64,000 nt of DNA from Sebastes aleutianus (lineage: Eukaryota; Chordata; Actinopteri; Perciformes; Sebastidae): contig CAKAKS010000068.1 in assembly GCA_916700875.1 (NCBI GenBank), positions 27,621,253 to 27,685,252 of the forward strand. Reading direction: 5' to 3'. The notes beneath the pieces were generated by a model, which saw only the letters and a list, made by a program, of their open reading frames with translations, had not been told where the DNA came from and made no database searches. Shown one piece after another: positions 34,634-47,105 of the stretch (positions within the stretch are counted from its first letter, which is position 1; every line of letters starts with the position of its first letter). The position numbers and the translations under genes are program-made.

Positions 34634-37340
34634 GTAATTTGATGAAACACATCAAAAAATCAAGAGAACAACTTGCTAAATTGAGGGAATGAAATAGGGA
34701 GTGCATTCCTTTAGTACAAATTATTGTAGTAATTTGAATGATTGACTTGAAAATTAAGAGCACAGATTCCTAATTTTAGCAAATTATTTATCCAATTTTT
34801 TTAAACCTTAACACAGACACATTAAATTGGACGTGGATGCAATGAGAAAATATGATGATGATGATGATGATGATGAAACAAGTGTTACATTTCTCATTTG
34901 AACAGATTTCACAGCACTATACAATAACACAATACCGCACTGCTCCCTGAGGAGGTGAGCCGTCTATAAAGACAGACAGCTACATGACATATTGTAGTGG
35001 GAGCTGCATTCACAGCAGGCCGGCCTAGAGGAAGGATGGTTGGCTTTAGGTCAGAGTTTCCTGACACGATTGAGTCCTGAAGCAAGGACTATATATAGGA
35101 ATTTATCAACTGTACTCCCTGGAGTACTGCAGCCTTGCATCACTAATTTGAAATTGATTGTTAATTGATCCGCACAATGACTAAATGACCTTACAGCACT
35201 TGATGAACCCGGCAGCTGAACTTGCTGGTGTCACACTGAGAGATAATGCAGATCCTATACACAGTATACATGGTGGTCCATCGAGTTATCCAGATAATTG
35301 TGCAGGCTCTAAAAATACACTGTGGATAATTTCATACGAGGAATGTAATTTTGTAAATTACTCACTGTTGCACTCGATATGATGTCCGAGCTCTCCTGTA
35401 ATGGCTACCTCTACCTCGAGGGGCCTGGTTGAGAGCACCTACAGAAATTACTTCTCTCCTTTTGAGTTTTTAAAAGCTTTTCAGGGTCACAGGTCTCAGA
35501 CATGACGTGGTTCCAAAAAGGATGGAGAACTTGCCAGCAAGCTTCTTGCTGCTGTACATACTGTCTTTCCTTTGTGTGTTTGTGAACGTTTCCTTATTCG
35601 TGTTTTTATTCATCTGACAACAGCATGTTAGTTTAGTGGAGTCCTTTATCTTTGTGGTCAGGGTGAGCAGATGAACTGAACTTGAAACCCTCTGCCTGTC
35701 GACCCAACTCTCACATCTGCTAATGGAGAAGAATACTGCAAAGCGAAAAGAATAGAGGGGAACAAAGTGAAAAAGGGGACAGATTCTCCTGCATTAAATA
35801 TGCCCAGGGCTCTTCACAGCCATAGGTAATTCATAAACTGGCTGTTGGGGTAAAACGCTGCTGTTTTATTTGTGCGTTTGCTCTTTTAATCTAGTTCAAT
35901 GTCTCTACTCTCAAAGTCTATTAACAAGAAACACATTTTCAGAAGGCAGCAGGCTGGCAAAGAAAAGTTAAAGGTGCATTTTGGCTTCATTTAATCTGGT
36001 AGTTTTGGCCTTTGCACTCAACGTAGTTAACTGCTGAGATCTGGAACATATATGATGTGAAAAATAACACATCAAATCAAATATATTGTGCTTCACAGCT
36101 AAATCTGAAACAAAGTCACATATCTCTGTCAAAGATCACATTAAATAGACTGCAATAGATTAAGTAATTAAGTTCCCAATGGAGCTGTTTTAGGGAAAAA
36201 CAAAAGAACAAACCCACCGCTTAGTTATTTGGAAGAGAAAAGACGGCAATTGTTAATATTGTACTTTACACACTTAGTGTGTTTACAGCTAACCACACAA
36301 AGCCTATTGCTGTTAATGTTGGGTCAGCACCACACTTGTATAAACCACTACAGTGTTACTCGCTGGTTAGTAAGGACAGTGAAATGAGATGTCCCTGCAG
36401 GAGTGGAAGGCGAGCTCTTGGTGTGACACACTTTGGCTCTCACTAAATGTGTGTTAACTGCCTGAGTCGCTCCCTGTAGGAAAGGTTGTGCGTCAGCTCT
36501 CTGTAGTTTCATTATTAGTCCCTCTTTTGTACTGCGCCCCAGAGCCATACTCTCTCACTAGTATTGTTCTTCTGCTCTCTCTCTCTCAGGTGTCAGTCTT
36601 TCAGAATACAGGTCCAACTTCACTTTCTCTCTTCATCCTGACCTACATCCCGCTACGTTTCTCTCCAACCTCCTTGCACCCTTGTATTTGTGTTTTGCTT
36701 CCCTTTACATCACTCTGTTTTCCAATTTCACTCTCTTTCACTGTCTCTCTTTTTCACTCCCTATTTCCCTCTGTGCCTCTCTTTCACACACACACTCTAA
36801 ATTCCTCTCTCTCTGCCTCTTTTTCTCCGTCCTCCACTCTGTCGACACACAAATGACTTTCCAGGGATGAGGATGAGACTGAAAAGTGGTCCCCGCTTGT
36901 TCTGTCCTCGCAGACAACGAATGAGCATGTCAAATCTGATGCATGTGAACAGCCAGGAAGGATGGAGCGTTAAGGCGCACAGTGAGAGAGAGACAAAGAG
37001 AGCGAGAGAGACAGAGAGACGAGCACGAGAGATCCCATCTGTGCATTGTTACAGCAGACTTCACCTTAACATTGTCGCTGTTGTATCCAATAGAACAGGA
37101 GGGGGCACAGGTGGGACTTTGACAAACTGGGGAACACACAGTTGCAATAGTTTATGCGCGCACATACACACACATTTAGATGCAAACGAATTTCACAGAC
37201 ATACGTTAGCAATACTTGCTTTCACAAACATAATGCAAAAAACATCTTACTCTCCCATGTGGACATGCTCATGCACAGACAGCACGCCGGTCTCAAGGCG
37301 TATAAATAGCATGACATTATACAGACATTCCGCATGTCAC
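34634..37340. other. Intronic sequence, (GAT)n and pyrimidine-rich tract
   Basis: (GAT)n lies at 34853-34876 and a CT-rich tract at 36570-36850. No gene is seen; the open frames in the CT tract are low-complexity. Confidence 0.55.
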
Positions 37341-37740
37341 AAGCAAAAACAGCATGGTTGGGTTTAAAATAAGTACGTAAACTAAGTAAAATACGTATGT
37401 AAACTACGGAAAACACGTCACAAATTTCACTAAAAGATGTGAGAATTGTCACTAATGTAACTTACAAAACAAAACGCCGTTCTCGAACACCGGCATCCTG
37501 GTTAAAAGTCCGGTGTCCCACCTCCCCTCCCACCCACCATAACTGGTCGTTCTGGCTTTTTATACTACGTCACTAACTCTTCCTGTAGCATTTATACGCG
37601 GATGCGTTTATATTGCAGTCAATGCAGGATACATGGCGTACAAGTGATGTACGGAAATCAAGAAAGGTGTTTTTATTGCACGCTAAATGCTCATTAATGT
37701 GGCATTCATATACCTTTTTGTGCGTACGGGCTGCACGCAG
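37340..37740 (-). repeat. Dispersed repeat, GGCAACnAAA family, copy 1
   Basis: GGTTTAAAATAAGTACGTAA, CGAACACCGGCATCCTGGTT and AAAAGTCCGGTGTCCCACC match 38905-39245 and 43745-44175. Minus-strand words resemble a tRNA-type B box, so a SINE is possible but unproven. Confidence 0.55.
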
Positions 37741-38904
37741 AGACACCCGAAGCTTAAAAAACCTTGATAGTAATATTTCACAGAATTACTTACACTTTGC
37801 ATATTCCTTTTTTTCCTGTTGAAACTTGTATTTATATGCTTATATTTCACATCTGGGTTTAGCTTGATGACCCCTTTGGCCTCTAAAACTTGTTGAGAGC
37901 ACACTCTAAACTTTAATGGTTGAATAAAAAAAAAGAAGACGAGCACTGTTTCCTTCCATCCCGTGAGACCTGCTTCTCGTGGCGACCACGTAGGCGGTGT
38001 TAGTCTAACAAGAATATGAGGGGCATGGATATCAGGGGGCACCATATGCTGCTGTGCCCCTTCAACCCTTAAGCCGTGCCTCTGCTGCCTTATCTGGTTG
38101 CCCTCCCTGACAGCCTGGAGACTGGTGGTGGGGGGCGGGGAAACGCGGTCCAGTACGCTGCTGCACACTGCTTTGTGTTTGTAATGTGCTCAATTTGCAA
38201 ATCCACTCAGCCCTAGATAGTTTTGCCAGAATATGGAAGGCCGAATTCACCGCACACATACACACATGTTAATACATGGATGTACCTACACGCCCACACA
38301 AAATCACACACACACACACACAAAGAACCTTCACTCCACCCTCCCACACGCATTCATATATAACGAGGATATTGCACAGACTTAACTGATAATGCCAGAT
38401 AGTAGTATTGTCCTAGAGCCCACTGACACACTATGTGTGCGTGCGTGTGTTGGTATGTTTGTGTCCTATTTGTCCACTATCCTACAAAAAGCCTTTTAAG
38501 TAGATCCCAGCTATTGGAGGAGCTTTAAATAAGCATAACACAATAATGGAATCGTCCATGCACGTTTGTCCCACATGACATCGGCTGAGGGTGGAGACAC
38601 AGAAGCACTCGATTCAGGAAAGCAACTTTGGAGAATTACACCGACACTGATTTTGTTGTGACGCCCTTAAATACGGTAAACGGTTCTGTAATTAACACTT
38701 CCAGATAAACTGAGCACTTCCAGGGCCCTGACAGAGTGCTATAATGAGCATACGTACCAAGCAGCGTATCCTCATGCAACAGTTTGTGTGATATCTTTTT
38801 GTGCATTTTCCTACGAATGTCCAGCAACATGTGTCAATTTACGCTCCTTACATGCATACAGTCTTTTCAAAATAAACTTCTTTCTTCACAGGAAATAACT
38901 TTAT
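37741..38904. other. Intronic sequence between two repeat copies
   Basis: A short (CA)n tract lies near 38305-38325. No exon or RNA is recognised. Confidence 0.5.
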
Positions 38905-39245
38905 TATGTTTAGGCAACCAGACTACTTAGTTAGGTTTAGGAAAAGATCATGGTTTGGGTTAAAATAACTACGGAAGTGCCGTTACTTAAATACGGTAGT
39001 AACGTAACAAATAGATCAACATTGATTTCTGATTTCACGCGGGATACGAACGCCGGTCTCCTAGGTGAAAGTCCGATGTTTTTTGACCCACCCATCCACC
39101 AAGACCTCATCCATACGCGGCGATTGTTGCTCTTTATATTTTCGGGTTCACGATTATGTGGATTACATACGAATGGATTTTTTGGGACTTGCTTAAATTA
39201 CGGTGTATTACTTTTCGTAGGTATAGCTACGAATGGTGTATAAGA
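38905..39245 (-). repeat. Dispersed repeat, GGCAACnAAA family, copy 2
   Basis: Begins TTTAGGCAACCAGACTACTT. It contains CGGGATACGAACGCCGGTCT and GTGAAAGTCCGATGTTTTTT, which match the copies at 37340 and 43745. Confidence 0.6.
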
Positions 39246-41114
39246 ACAGCCTGTACCAAGTGACAATGACTGGACAGCTGTTGTGCAATCAGTTAGCACC
39301 GAGATAAAGCCTAAAAAATACCTGAACTTGCTTCTTATTTGAATGTATCTCCAAGATTACAGTGGCATTATTAATAGCAAAATGGACAGTCTATATCAGT
39401 CAATGATTTGGTTTAATACTTCAGTGTATAGAGTAAAACATAGTGTATAAATCAAACACCTTTACTTATTCACCCGAAATAATAATAGTATACAGTGCTT
39501 GTATGATGGAAGATGAACATTTAAATGATTCACCCTAGCATTTGCATAAACTTCTCTCAGAAAGTCAAGAGAAATAAGCTGGTGTAACCTCTTGACTTCA
39601 CTTTTAACAGAAAGTGAAGTGAGGTGATGAGGATGTGCTGTTGGGTTCTTTCGGCAGAGATTGGCTCCATAAATTAAACCTATGATTTATTGCAACTTTC
39701 CTACTTTTGATATCTTTTTTTCCTCTGCTGTATTATCACCAAATGTTGCTTTTATATGACCGAGGAGGCTGCGACTTGCTTTACTTGCCTCCTCTGATGA
39801 GCTGCCGCTGCTGATCTGTGGCCAGCTTGTCCACTAAGAGGTGATTTGTGAATATGGAACAATGTGTAAACTATTGAGCCAAGGCCCAAATCATCTGCTA
39901 AGACGGGCTTTGCTGCAGATTATGTCTGTCATTTGGTCTGTGACCCTGGCTTATGGATAGCTTTGGCTTTATTTGATCAGTTCAGTGACACAAGAGCAAG
40001 GCCTCGCGTGCAAACACGTGGATACACAAAGGTTGGAGATAGACACAGTGAAGCCACACTTTATATGAACTGCTGTATATATAATACATTCACTTGTCTT
40101 TCTTTTAACATGTTTGCATGTTGTCGTTGTTCACCATGATTTGTTGCTCATCGCAGATTCATCACCTTAAGAATGTCTCAAAGGACTTTGCATCCACTGC
40201 CAGGTGAAAACATTGTATATGATGGTGTCTGTACAAGCAGAGAGACAAACACTTGAAGCAGACATGATTAACTCGTACACACAGCAGACAGGAAGTGAGC
40301 GTAATGATGCAGCAACAAAAAAGCAACTCCGGTCTTGGTTCTGGAAAGCTGATATCTGTGTACAACTCTTTAAATTAAAGTAAAAGTAGAGAGTGTGTCT
40401 TTCCCCAAGATAAACAGTGGATTGGATTCGTAGATTTACCCAGGTTTATCTTCCCGAGGGGACGGCCGTTCCAAAGATATGTAGCTTGGGAGGAAATGCT
40501 CCACTGCCTGCTAATTTCCTCTTGATTGTCAGTGACAGTCTGCCAGCCAGCACCCTGTGATCGGAAGGCGTGACAGGGTACATAAGGGATGGTGAGATCA
40601 GATAAATATGATTGTGTGAGCTTGTTTGCTATTTATATGCTAGCAGAAGCAGCAGTATTGGAAATCAGATCTAGCTCAAACTGGGAGCCAGTGAAAGGAG
40701 GCCAGAACGTGTGCAGTCAGCGTGACCGAATCTTCTGATTAGATTTAATGTTCATGAAGGTGCTTTTTGCACGAGTTGAAGGTTGTGGTGGTTGGTAGCC
40801 TGGAAAACATGGAATGGAAATACATGAATGTTGATGAAACAGCTAAATTTAGCAGAGAAGGCAATTTTGTGCAAACTATTGTATTATTTATTTTCATTTA
40901 TCAGGATGACATCAGCTTCATCCAAGCAGAAGCTGTTAATCCAGGTGTCTAGAAATGCAGATCTGGGTATCATTGGCAAAGCTGTCAAAAATGAAGTCAT
41001 GATTATGGATATAGTTTTGTAACCTCACCAACACGTAACATGTAAATAGAAAATACAATAATATATATAATCATTTATCAGTATAATTAAACTTTAGTAA
41101 GGTATCAACAATTT
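39246..41114. other. Intronic sequence without recognised features
   Basis: I see nothing that can be supported as an exon, RNA or named repeat. Confidence 0.5.
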
Positions 41115-41494
41115 CAAAGGAGCTCAATACAAGATTGGGAGCATTTCTATTGCCTCTCAACAGCTCTCAACATGGCAACCAGCTAACGGTGCTAACAGCG
41201 CAACAGTGCAAACAATGGCGAAAGGGATGACAGAGATAACAGTGTTTACCTGAGGTGGAACCGGAGGTTGCTTCTGCAATGAGAGCATCGTTCCAGATGG
41301 TGCTATCACCTGTAACATTTTTGTGGAACACGCTCACATGCGATAACATGCGAAGAAACTCAGATTACAAGACACACAGGGGGAGAGAGACTTCATTTTC
41401 TGCTCAGGTAGACATTCCTCCACTATATGTTTACATAGCAAATAGTTGTTTGCTGCTACATTAATGCTCTGGATATCAAATTTACAACCTTTAA
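41115..41494. mobile_element. Short inverted-repeat element, family B, copy 2
   Basis: Shares TTCTATTGCCTC, AACGGTGCTAACAG, ATAGCAAATAGTTGTTTG and TTAATGCTCTGGATATC with 34366-34633. The ends are eroded (AAAGGAGCT and CAACCTTTAAG). Confidence 0.65.
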
Positions 41495-41979
41495 GTTAAG
41501 AAAATTTAGTTAAAAAGACAATTTGGAATCTTAAAAAAGCTTTGTATCATTTGCTGCCTTGGTAAAAATGATCGTAGCACTCTTTTCGTGGTGGTTTAAA
41601 TGGTTAAAACAGTCTACTCTTGAAGAAATAATCAGTTAATTGAGTAGTAACTGTCCAGGGATTCAGAATGAAAGAGATGATATGCAATAGCTCGTTGATT
41701 ATTAATACATGAAGAACAAATTGAAAATTATTAGGAATGATTTTAAATAGATTCCTAAAATAAAATGAAGTGTGAATGTGTGCGCTGTACCAGAAAATCC
41801 ACAGAGATCAAGGTGGTTAAAAAAGGTGATGGTTTGCTTTTTCCCTGCTGTTCCTACATAATAGAGTCCCCTGTGGTTATTTGTTTGTTTACTTATTGTC
41901 AATTGCTTCCACACATACCAGTATGTACGCCCATGTGCACACACACATGCACGTATGCAAAGATGTACACGTCCACGCA

Positions 41980-42850
41980 ATGTCAAACAATCCAATTAGC
42001 TACCATCTAGTCAATTGGGGTAATTACCCAGAGACTATTAAGTCGTTTTCTCCCTGTGCACTATCACAGCTGTAATTATGGCAAAGCAACAATGATAAGC
42101 AATTACAGTTCACCGCCATTGCTCCGTATAGTGATGTGATGCCAGTAAAGATGGCAGAGGGGCGCTGAGATGATAGAATTGCACTATATAATATTGATAT
42201 AGATAGAAACCGCAGGGTGGGTAAAAGGGCGAGCTCAGTCAGAGAGAGCAGGACGGAGAGTATTCTCACGGGGAGTCGCGTTCTAACACTTCATAAACAT
42301 TTCTCATAATCAATGGCAGAATATCAAGCGATCCATCTTCTCTGGCCTGTAAACGGTTGACATTTTCCCGTAATTAAAGCTGTGAGATGAAACGCCGGGT
42401 TTAAACGATGACATGAGATGATCGGTGACTCCATTGTGCTCGGCTTGAGGGGGGTTTATTAACATGGGACATTGTCCCGCTCCAGAACGATTTCTCCGTA
42501 TTCAGAGGATGATTTCCCCGTTGGAATTTGGGTCTCTGATGGCCAGAGTTGAACGTGCGGCCCTCCCTCTATTGTGCATTGTAATTAAGCAGAATAGGGC
42601 TACGTAATGCTTTGAGAGTGGGTGTTAGACGGAGAGAGATGTAGCTTGTCTTTATTACTGTACCACTGGGCGATGAGAGAGACGTGGGGATGGGTGTTGT
42701 ATATTGGAGCACAATGGAAAAATTACTCTTTGTTAAAATGAGGAATAGGAGGGCCCATTGAGACTGTGTGCCTGCACAGCCACATGAGATGCTCTTCACC
42801 ATTGTTGTAATGAAACACTGCTTATAGATAAAAGCTCATGAAGACAGGTT
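41980..42850. other. Repeat-poor block, candidate regulatory element
   Basis: A stretch without recognisable repeats, rich in TAATTA/GTAATT homeodomain-type words (CTGTAATTATGGCAAAGCAA, GCATTGTAATTAAGCAG). No exon with sensible borders. Base make-up and position inside a giant first intron suit a conserved noncoding element, but conservation cannot be judged from one sequence. Confidence 0.25.
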
Positions 42851-43389
42851 GCACAGAGGAGCTGAAGCAACCACTCTGCCATGCACAGCGGGGAGAGAAA
42901 AAAATGACTCCAATTTTTAATTAATCCTTGTTTGAATTAAGATGAAGAATGAATACTGCAAATTGGCCGTGCAGATGAGATGAGGCATGCATGATACAGT
43001 GTTTCATAGCTGGTTATCAGAGCATCACAGACACCGAGAGGCGGCGGGTGGCGGAATAAGAGCTAAACTCTGAAAGGAACGCGAGTGGGAGAATAACTGG
43101 AGACCAGTTGACTGGAGATGGAGAGGTGAAGGTGAAGCTGAGAGAGGAAATCAGCCGCACTGGCGTATTTCACACCTGGTTTAACAGTTTAACTGAGGAT
43201 GAGAGACCTGAGAGTGAGGGAGGAGATGCAGGACTCAGGATGGGTGGAGAGGTCTCTCGGACAGTATACGCACATTACTTGTTTTGCCAGTTATGTTTTG
43301 AGGGAAATTATGGGAATGAAGTGCTACTTCTTGTACTGCACAAAACTCATAAGCAGATGCTGGCTTTGACACTAGAGACCAGGGTTCAT

Positions 43390-44180
43390 ATCCTGACTCC
43401 TGTGTGTGGTTAGGCAACAAAAGCACTTTGGTTAAGCTTAAAGGAAAGCTTGTGGTTTCTGTTAAGTGTTGTGACTCGTGCTTCAAGACACTGTTGACTT
43501 TTTCAATATTGAACCAAGACTATGATCTTTCCCTAACCTTAACCAAGAGCTTGTATTACAAAAGCAGATAGTGTAGGGAAAACAAATGAAATATGTTGTC
43601 AGTGAACATTTTGCAAAAAAACAACTCTATCCCCCAAAGGATTGAACAATTAGATACCATGGCGTGTCTTGCTCCAAGGACTCTTAGGATTTTATCAACA
43701 CATTCTCATGCCAACTCGTTACATACCGCCGCTTTGTCACGCCCCTTGGCGTCACATTATTTTCGGCATCGAAACCACTATAGTTGCCCTTGGCATCACT
43801 TTAGGATTAGGCAACAAAACCACTATAGTTAGGAGGAGGACAGAAAAACATTGTTGTGCTTAAAACTACCACGTTTGTACAGTGAAAATGACACTGAACG
43901 TTGCGAACATGGGACACGAACGAACAGCTGAAGGTAACATGACACACAAACAGCGGTCTCCTGGATGAAAGCCTTGTGTTTGTTGGAGCCAACCACCTCC
44001 CCCCGCCCTGTGAGTCTCTTTCGCTCTTTAAACTACATCACCACACTCCCGGCGCACTTTCTTGGAGCATTTACTGTTGCCGCGGATGGGTTTACATGTA
44101 TAAACTATATAGCTAATGGAACGCTTGGCACGTTTCATACCAGCACTAAAGGGTGCCCTTTGCTGTGGTACTGAACGCCG
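43390..44180. repeat. Dispersed repeat, GGCAACnAAA family, copy 3 (compound)
   Basis: GGTTAGGCAACAAAAGCACT near 43410 and TTAGGCAACAAAACCACTAT near 43808 begin two adjoining pieces. The second carries CAGCGGTCTCCTGGATGAAA and ends near 44175 like copies 1 and 2. Confidence 0.55.
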
Positions 44181-44499
44181 ATGGTCGTGACAAAGCCTCT
44201 GTATTTAAAGCTCTGGAAATGAGAACGGGCTGGATTTTATAGAGCTGGTAAACTCAATATACAAGTAGTGCAAATGATTACACAACGTTCAATGACTTAT
44301 GAAAGCTGCAAGGCCGATGTTTTTCCATTCATCACGTGCAATTTCTATAAATATTCTTGTAAATAGACTTTTATGAGTCGTGGTGTCTAGTTTTTCTTTT
44401 CTTTATATGTAACATAATGTGGCAGATTTTACACATGTTGCTGTCAATAATTGACAGACACTCCCCCAGGAGATTAATTGTCCCACACCTGTGCACACA

Positions 44500-44640
44500 G
44501 AGTGGGCGGAGCATTATCTATTGAAGATCGATGCATGAATTGTGTAATATACTCTTGATGACGGTCCAGACGGACCGAAACGTTAGTATGATCAATAAAT
44601 TGTGATGCTGAGCAAGAGCAGTGTGTCGGATCGTCTTTTC
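44500..44640 (+). repeat. Retroelement 3' tail with palindrome
   Basis: GACGGTCCAGACGGACCGAA forms a short hairpin. It is followed by ACGTTAGTATGATCAATAAA and GAGCAAGAGCAGTGTG. This layout is typical of a repeated 3' tail I know from fish genomes. The element body is not visible upstream. Confidence 0.5.
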
Positions 44641-44980
44641 TAAAGACTCAAGATACTTTTCAACGCATATGTGCGATAGTTGTATGTGTGAATGTCTCCA
44701 TGTTGGTAAATAACTTGACAAAATGGGACCAAACTGGAGTGAGATAAGAAAAGAAGGAAAACCTGAAAGAGGCTGGAAAGTTAGAGGAAGAAGAAGAGAA
44801 AGCATAGTCTGAAGAAAGAGGAAAAATTAAGAATTAAGTAGGCCTGAAAGTTAAGTTAAGTTCAGTAGAAGGGAAGCTGATATGACAACCTCATGCACCT
44901 TCGGTTATCTGTTCAATTTGCCACTAAATTAATTTGTTATCTGCTGTTTTACTGTGGTAGCTTTTTATCAAGTTATTAAC

Positions 44981-45037
44981 TCTCCTCTCCTCTCCTCTCC
45001 TCTCCTCTCCTCTCCTCTCCTCTCCTCTCCTCTCCTC
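44981..45037. repeat. (CTCCT)n microsatellite
   Basis: About eleven near-perfect five-base TCTCC units. Confidence 0.95.
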
Positions 45038-46539
45038 CCTTCAACTCCAAAACATCTGGAGCTCACCACAGCCTAAATCCCTCTCTCTTAAACCATTTAA
45101 CACTTGTTCGCTCCGTGCCATCCCTTGATCTTCCGTTTTCAGTTCAGAGGGCAGAGGGCTCTTGACAACCCAAACGCTTGATTTCCCCTCTTTTCATTTC
45201 CTTTCTTTATTCCCAGCTTGGCGGAGTTGTGAATGAATGTGAAAGAAAAAATAGAAAGAAACTTTATTTTTACAGTTCATTTGCACTGAATTTTCTCTCC
45301 CCAGCCTGGTGGAGACTCAGGTGGGCATGAGTATTAATAGCTTCGCTCGTTTGTGACGTCAGCTGAAATCACACATGCGCCTCTTAACGCTCAGAGGTGT
45401 TTTATGTTAGTTAGTCGCATCACTCCCAGCAGTTTTTTTAGTCGGCGCTGTAAAGCACTTGTCTGTATAAAACAGAAAAGAAAATGTTCCTCTCCTCATG
45501 CCTGCTTTTCTGCCTCGTAGCCACAATCATGTATTCATTTTCATGCCTCTTCTCTCTGCTGCTATCCTGCTCTCTACTCCCCGATCGTTCACTCTATCAG
45601 TCTGTCTCTTCATCTTTAATGTCATTGTCAACCAGTATTTCATTCCCCCTCTTTTCTCTATCTCTCTGCATGTGACCATGTGACTAATCTCTCTCTGTGC
45701 CTCTCTCTCTTCATTGAAAAAGGCCTGTATACTCTGTCTGAAAGCTTTGTGGGGTCCTAAATGCTAAATGCCAGTCTGTCTCTGCCAGGCGCCCGCTTAG
45801 TGCCGGTCTCCTTGGTGATGAGACCAGCGATCAGGCCGTTCTGCACCAGACACTGAGGGGTTTGTGATTGAGCGTGCACGTTTGTGTGTGTTTGTGTCAG
45901 CGTACAGTAAATTTGTGTGTGTGTTTTGCCCCCTATCTGTGCAAAGATGTGTACTATATGTAAGGGAGAGAAAGGAGGGCAGTGCAAGGGACATGTATTC
46001 ACTGGCTCATTATCATGTGAATGCATTATGTTTCCTGTCAACATGTCTCTGCCAAACAAGAGGGGCCCTGTTCTCTCTGCCAGGACTCAAGCGACACAGC
46101 GGCCAGGCCCCAACGTGGTGCGGTTCTGCGCTGGCACAATTTACCAGGAGTTTAGCTCCACAGACACTGCTGTTGGCCTCATCCCGATTCAGTCCATCTG
46201 TACTGGCATCTCAGCAGCCGGCGAGGAATCAGTCTGTGGGAATGAGATGGGAAGACTCCATTCAGAAACATTTAATAAGTGATGGAGGGCTTGTTATGGA
46301 TTTAATTTAGATACTTGTGATATAATCCTGAACTTTATGTGTAAAAAGATGGTTTTATTGTGCACAATACACAATGGTATATACAACTTTCAGCTTGATA
46401 AAATATGTAAAAATATACAGAAATGTGTGACAGTACAGGAAACAGCTCTACATTTATTACCAGTTTGGTCCAGCCTTCCATTTTCTGACATAGTCCAAGG
46501 TAGTCCAGTCCCCAGCAACGTTTTCCAACTCAGCATTCA
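45038..46539. other. Intronic sequence without recognised features
   Basis: Open frames at 45864-46310 lack splice or family support. I see no gene. Confidence 0.5.
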
Positions 46540-47105
46540 CTTACTACGCACCAATCTTCCCGTCGATATCACGCTCCATTTTACCTCGTGAACAAGACCT
46601 CGAGATACTTGAACAGCTTCACTCAGCGCAGCAACTCACTCCCAACCTGGATGGAGCAAGAACCTTGGGCTCAGACTTGGAGGTGCTGACTCTCATCCCG
46701 ACTGCTGCATACTCGACTGCAAAATGCCCCAGTGCGTGCTGGAGGTCACGTTCTGATGAAACCAACATAACCACATCATCTGCAAAGAGCAGAGATGCAA
46801 TTCTGTGGTCCCCAAAGCGGACACCCTCAAACATCACAAACAGAATCGGTGACAAGAGACAACCCTGGCGGAGCACAGCACCCACTGAAAATGTGTTTGA
46901 CATCCAGACACAGCTCTCACTCCGGTTATACAAGAACCTGGATGGCTTGTAGCAACGGCCCTGGTACCCCATACTCCTGCAGTATCCCCCACAAGACTCC
47001 CCAGGGAGTCCACCAGGTGGTGACTAGTTGACAGCTTCACCAGAGTGTCCAAGACATATGGCCGCAGATGTGATGATATGACCATAGAGTTGATCATCAA
47101 CTATT
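46540..47105 (-). mobile_element. Non-LTR retrotransposon fragment (reverse transcriptase)
   Basis: On the minus strand, frames carry LRQGCLLSPILFVMFEG, then the reverse-transcriptase catalytic motif in SLLFADDVVMLVSS, then GMRVSTSKSE, all in the order known for non-LTR reverse transcriptases. Further along (about 46545-46620) KMERDIDGKIGA-like sequence follows in another frame. Upstream (46975-47030) a HHLVDSLGSL stretch lies in a different frame. Frameshifts and truncation at both ends mean it is dead. The motif style fits I/Nimb- or Rex-type fish LINEs; I cannot fix the clade. Confidence 0.88.

Noticed and set aside
36488..36870. Ser/Leu/Phe-rich frames at 36.5-36.9 kb as a membrane protein
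   Set aside because: Translation of a CT-rich low-complexity tract without exon borders.
43370..43400. tRNA gene from a B-box-like GGTTCATATCC word
   Set aside because: No A box or cloverleaf could be drawn around it; the word lies in a dispersed repeat.
46619..46972. Minus-strand reverse-transcriptase frame as a live gene
   Set aside because: Truncated at both ends and needing frame changes to join its neighbours, so it is a dead LINE fragment.
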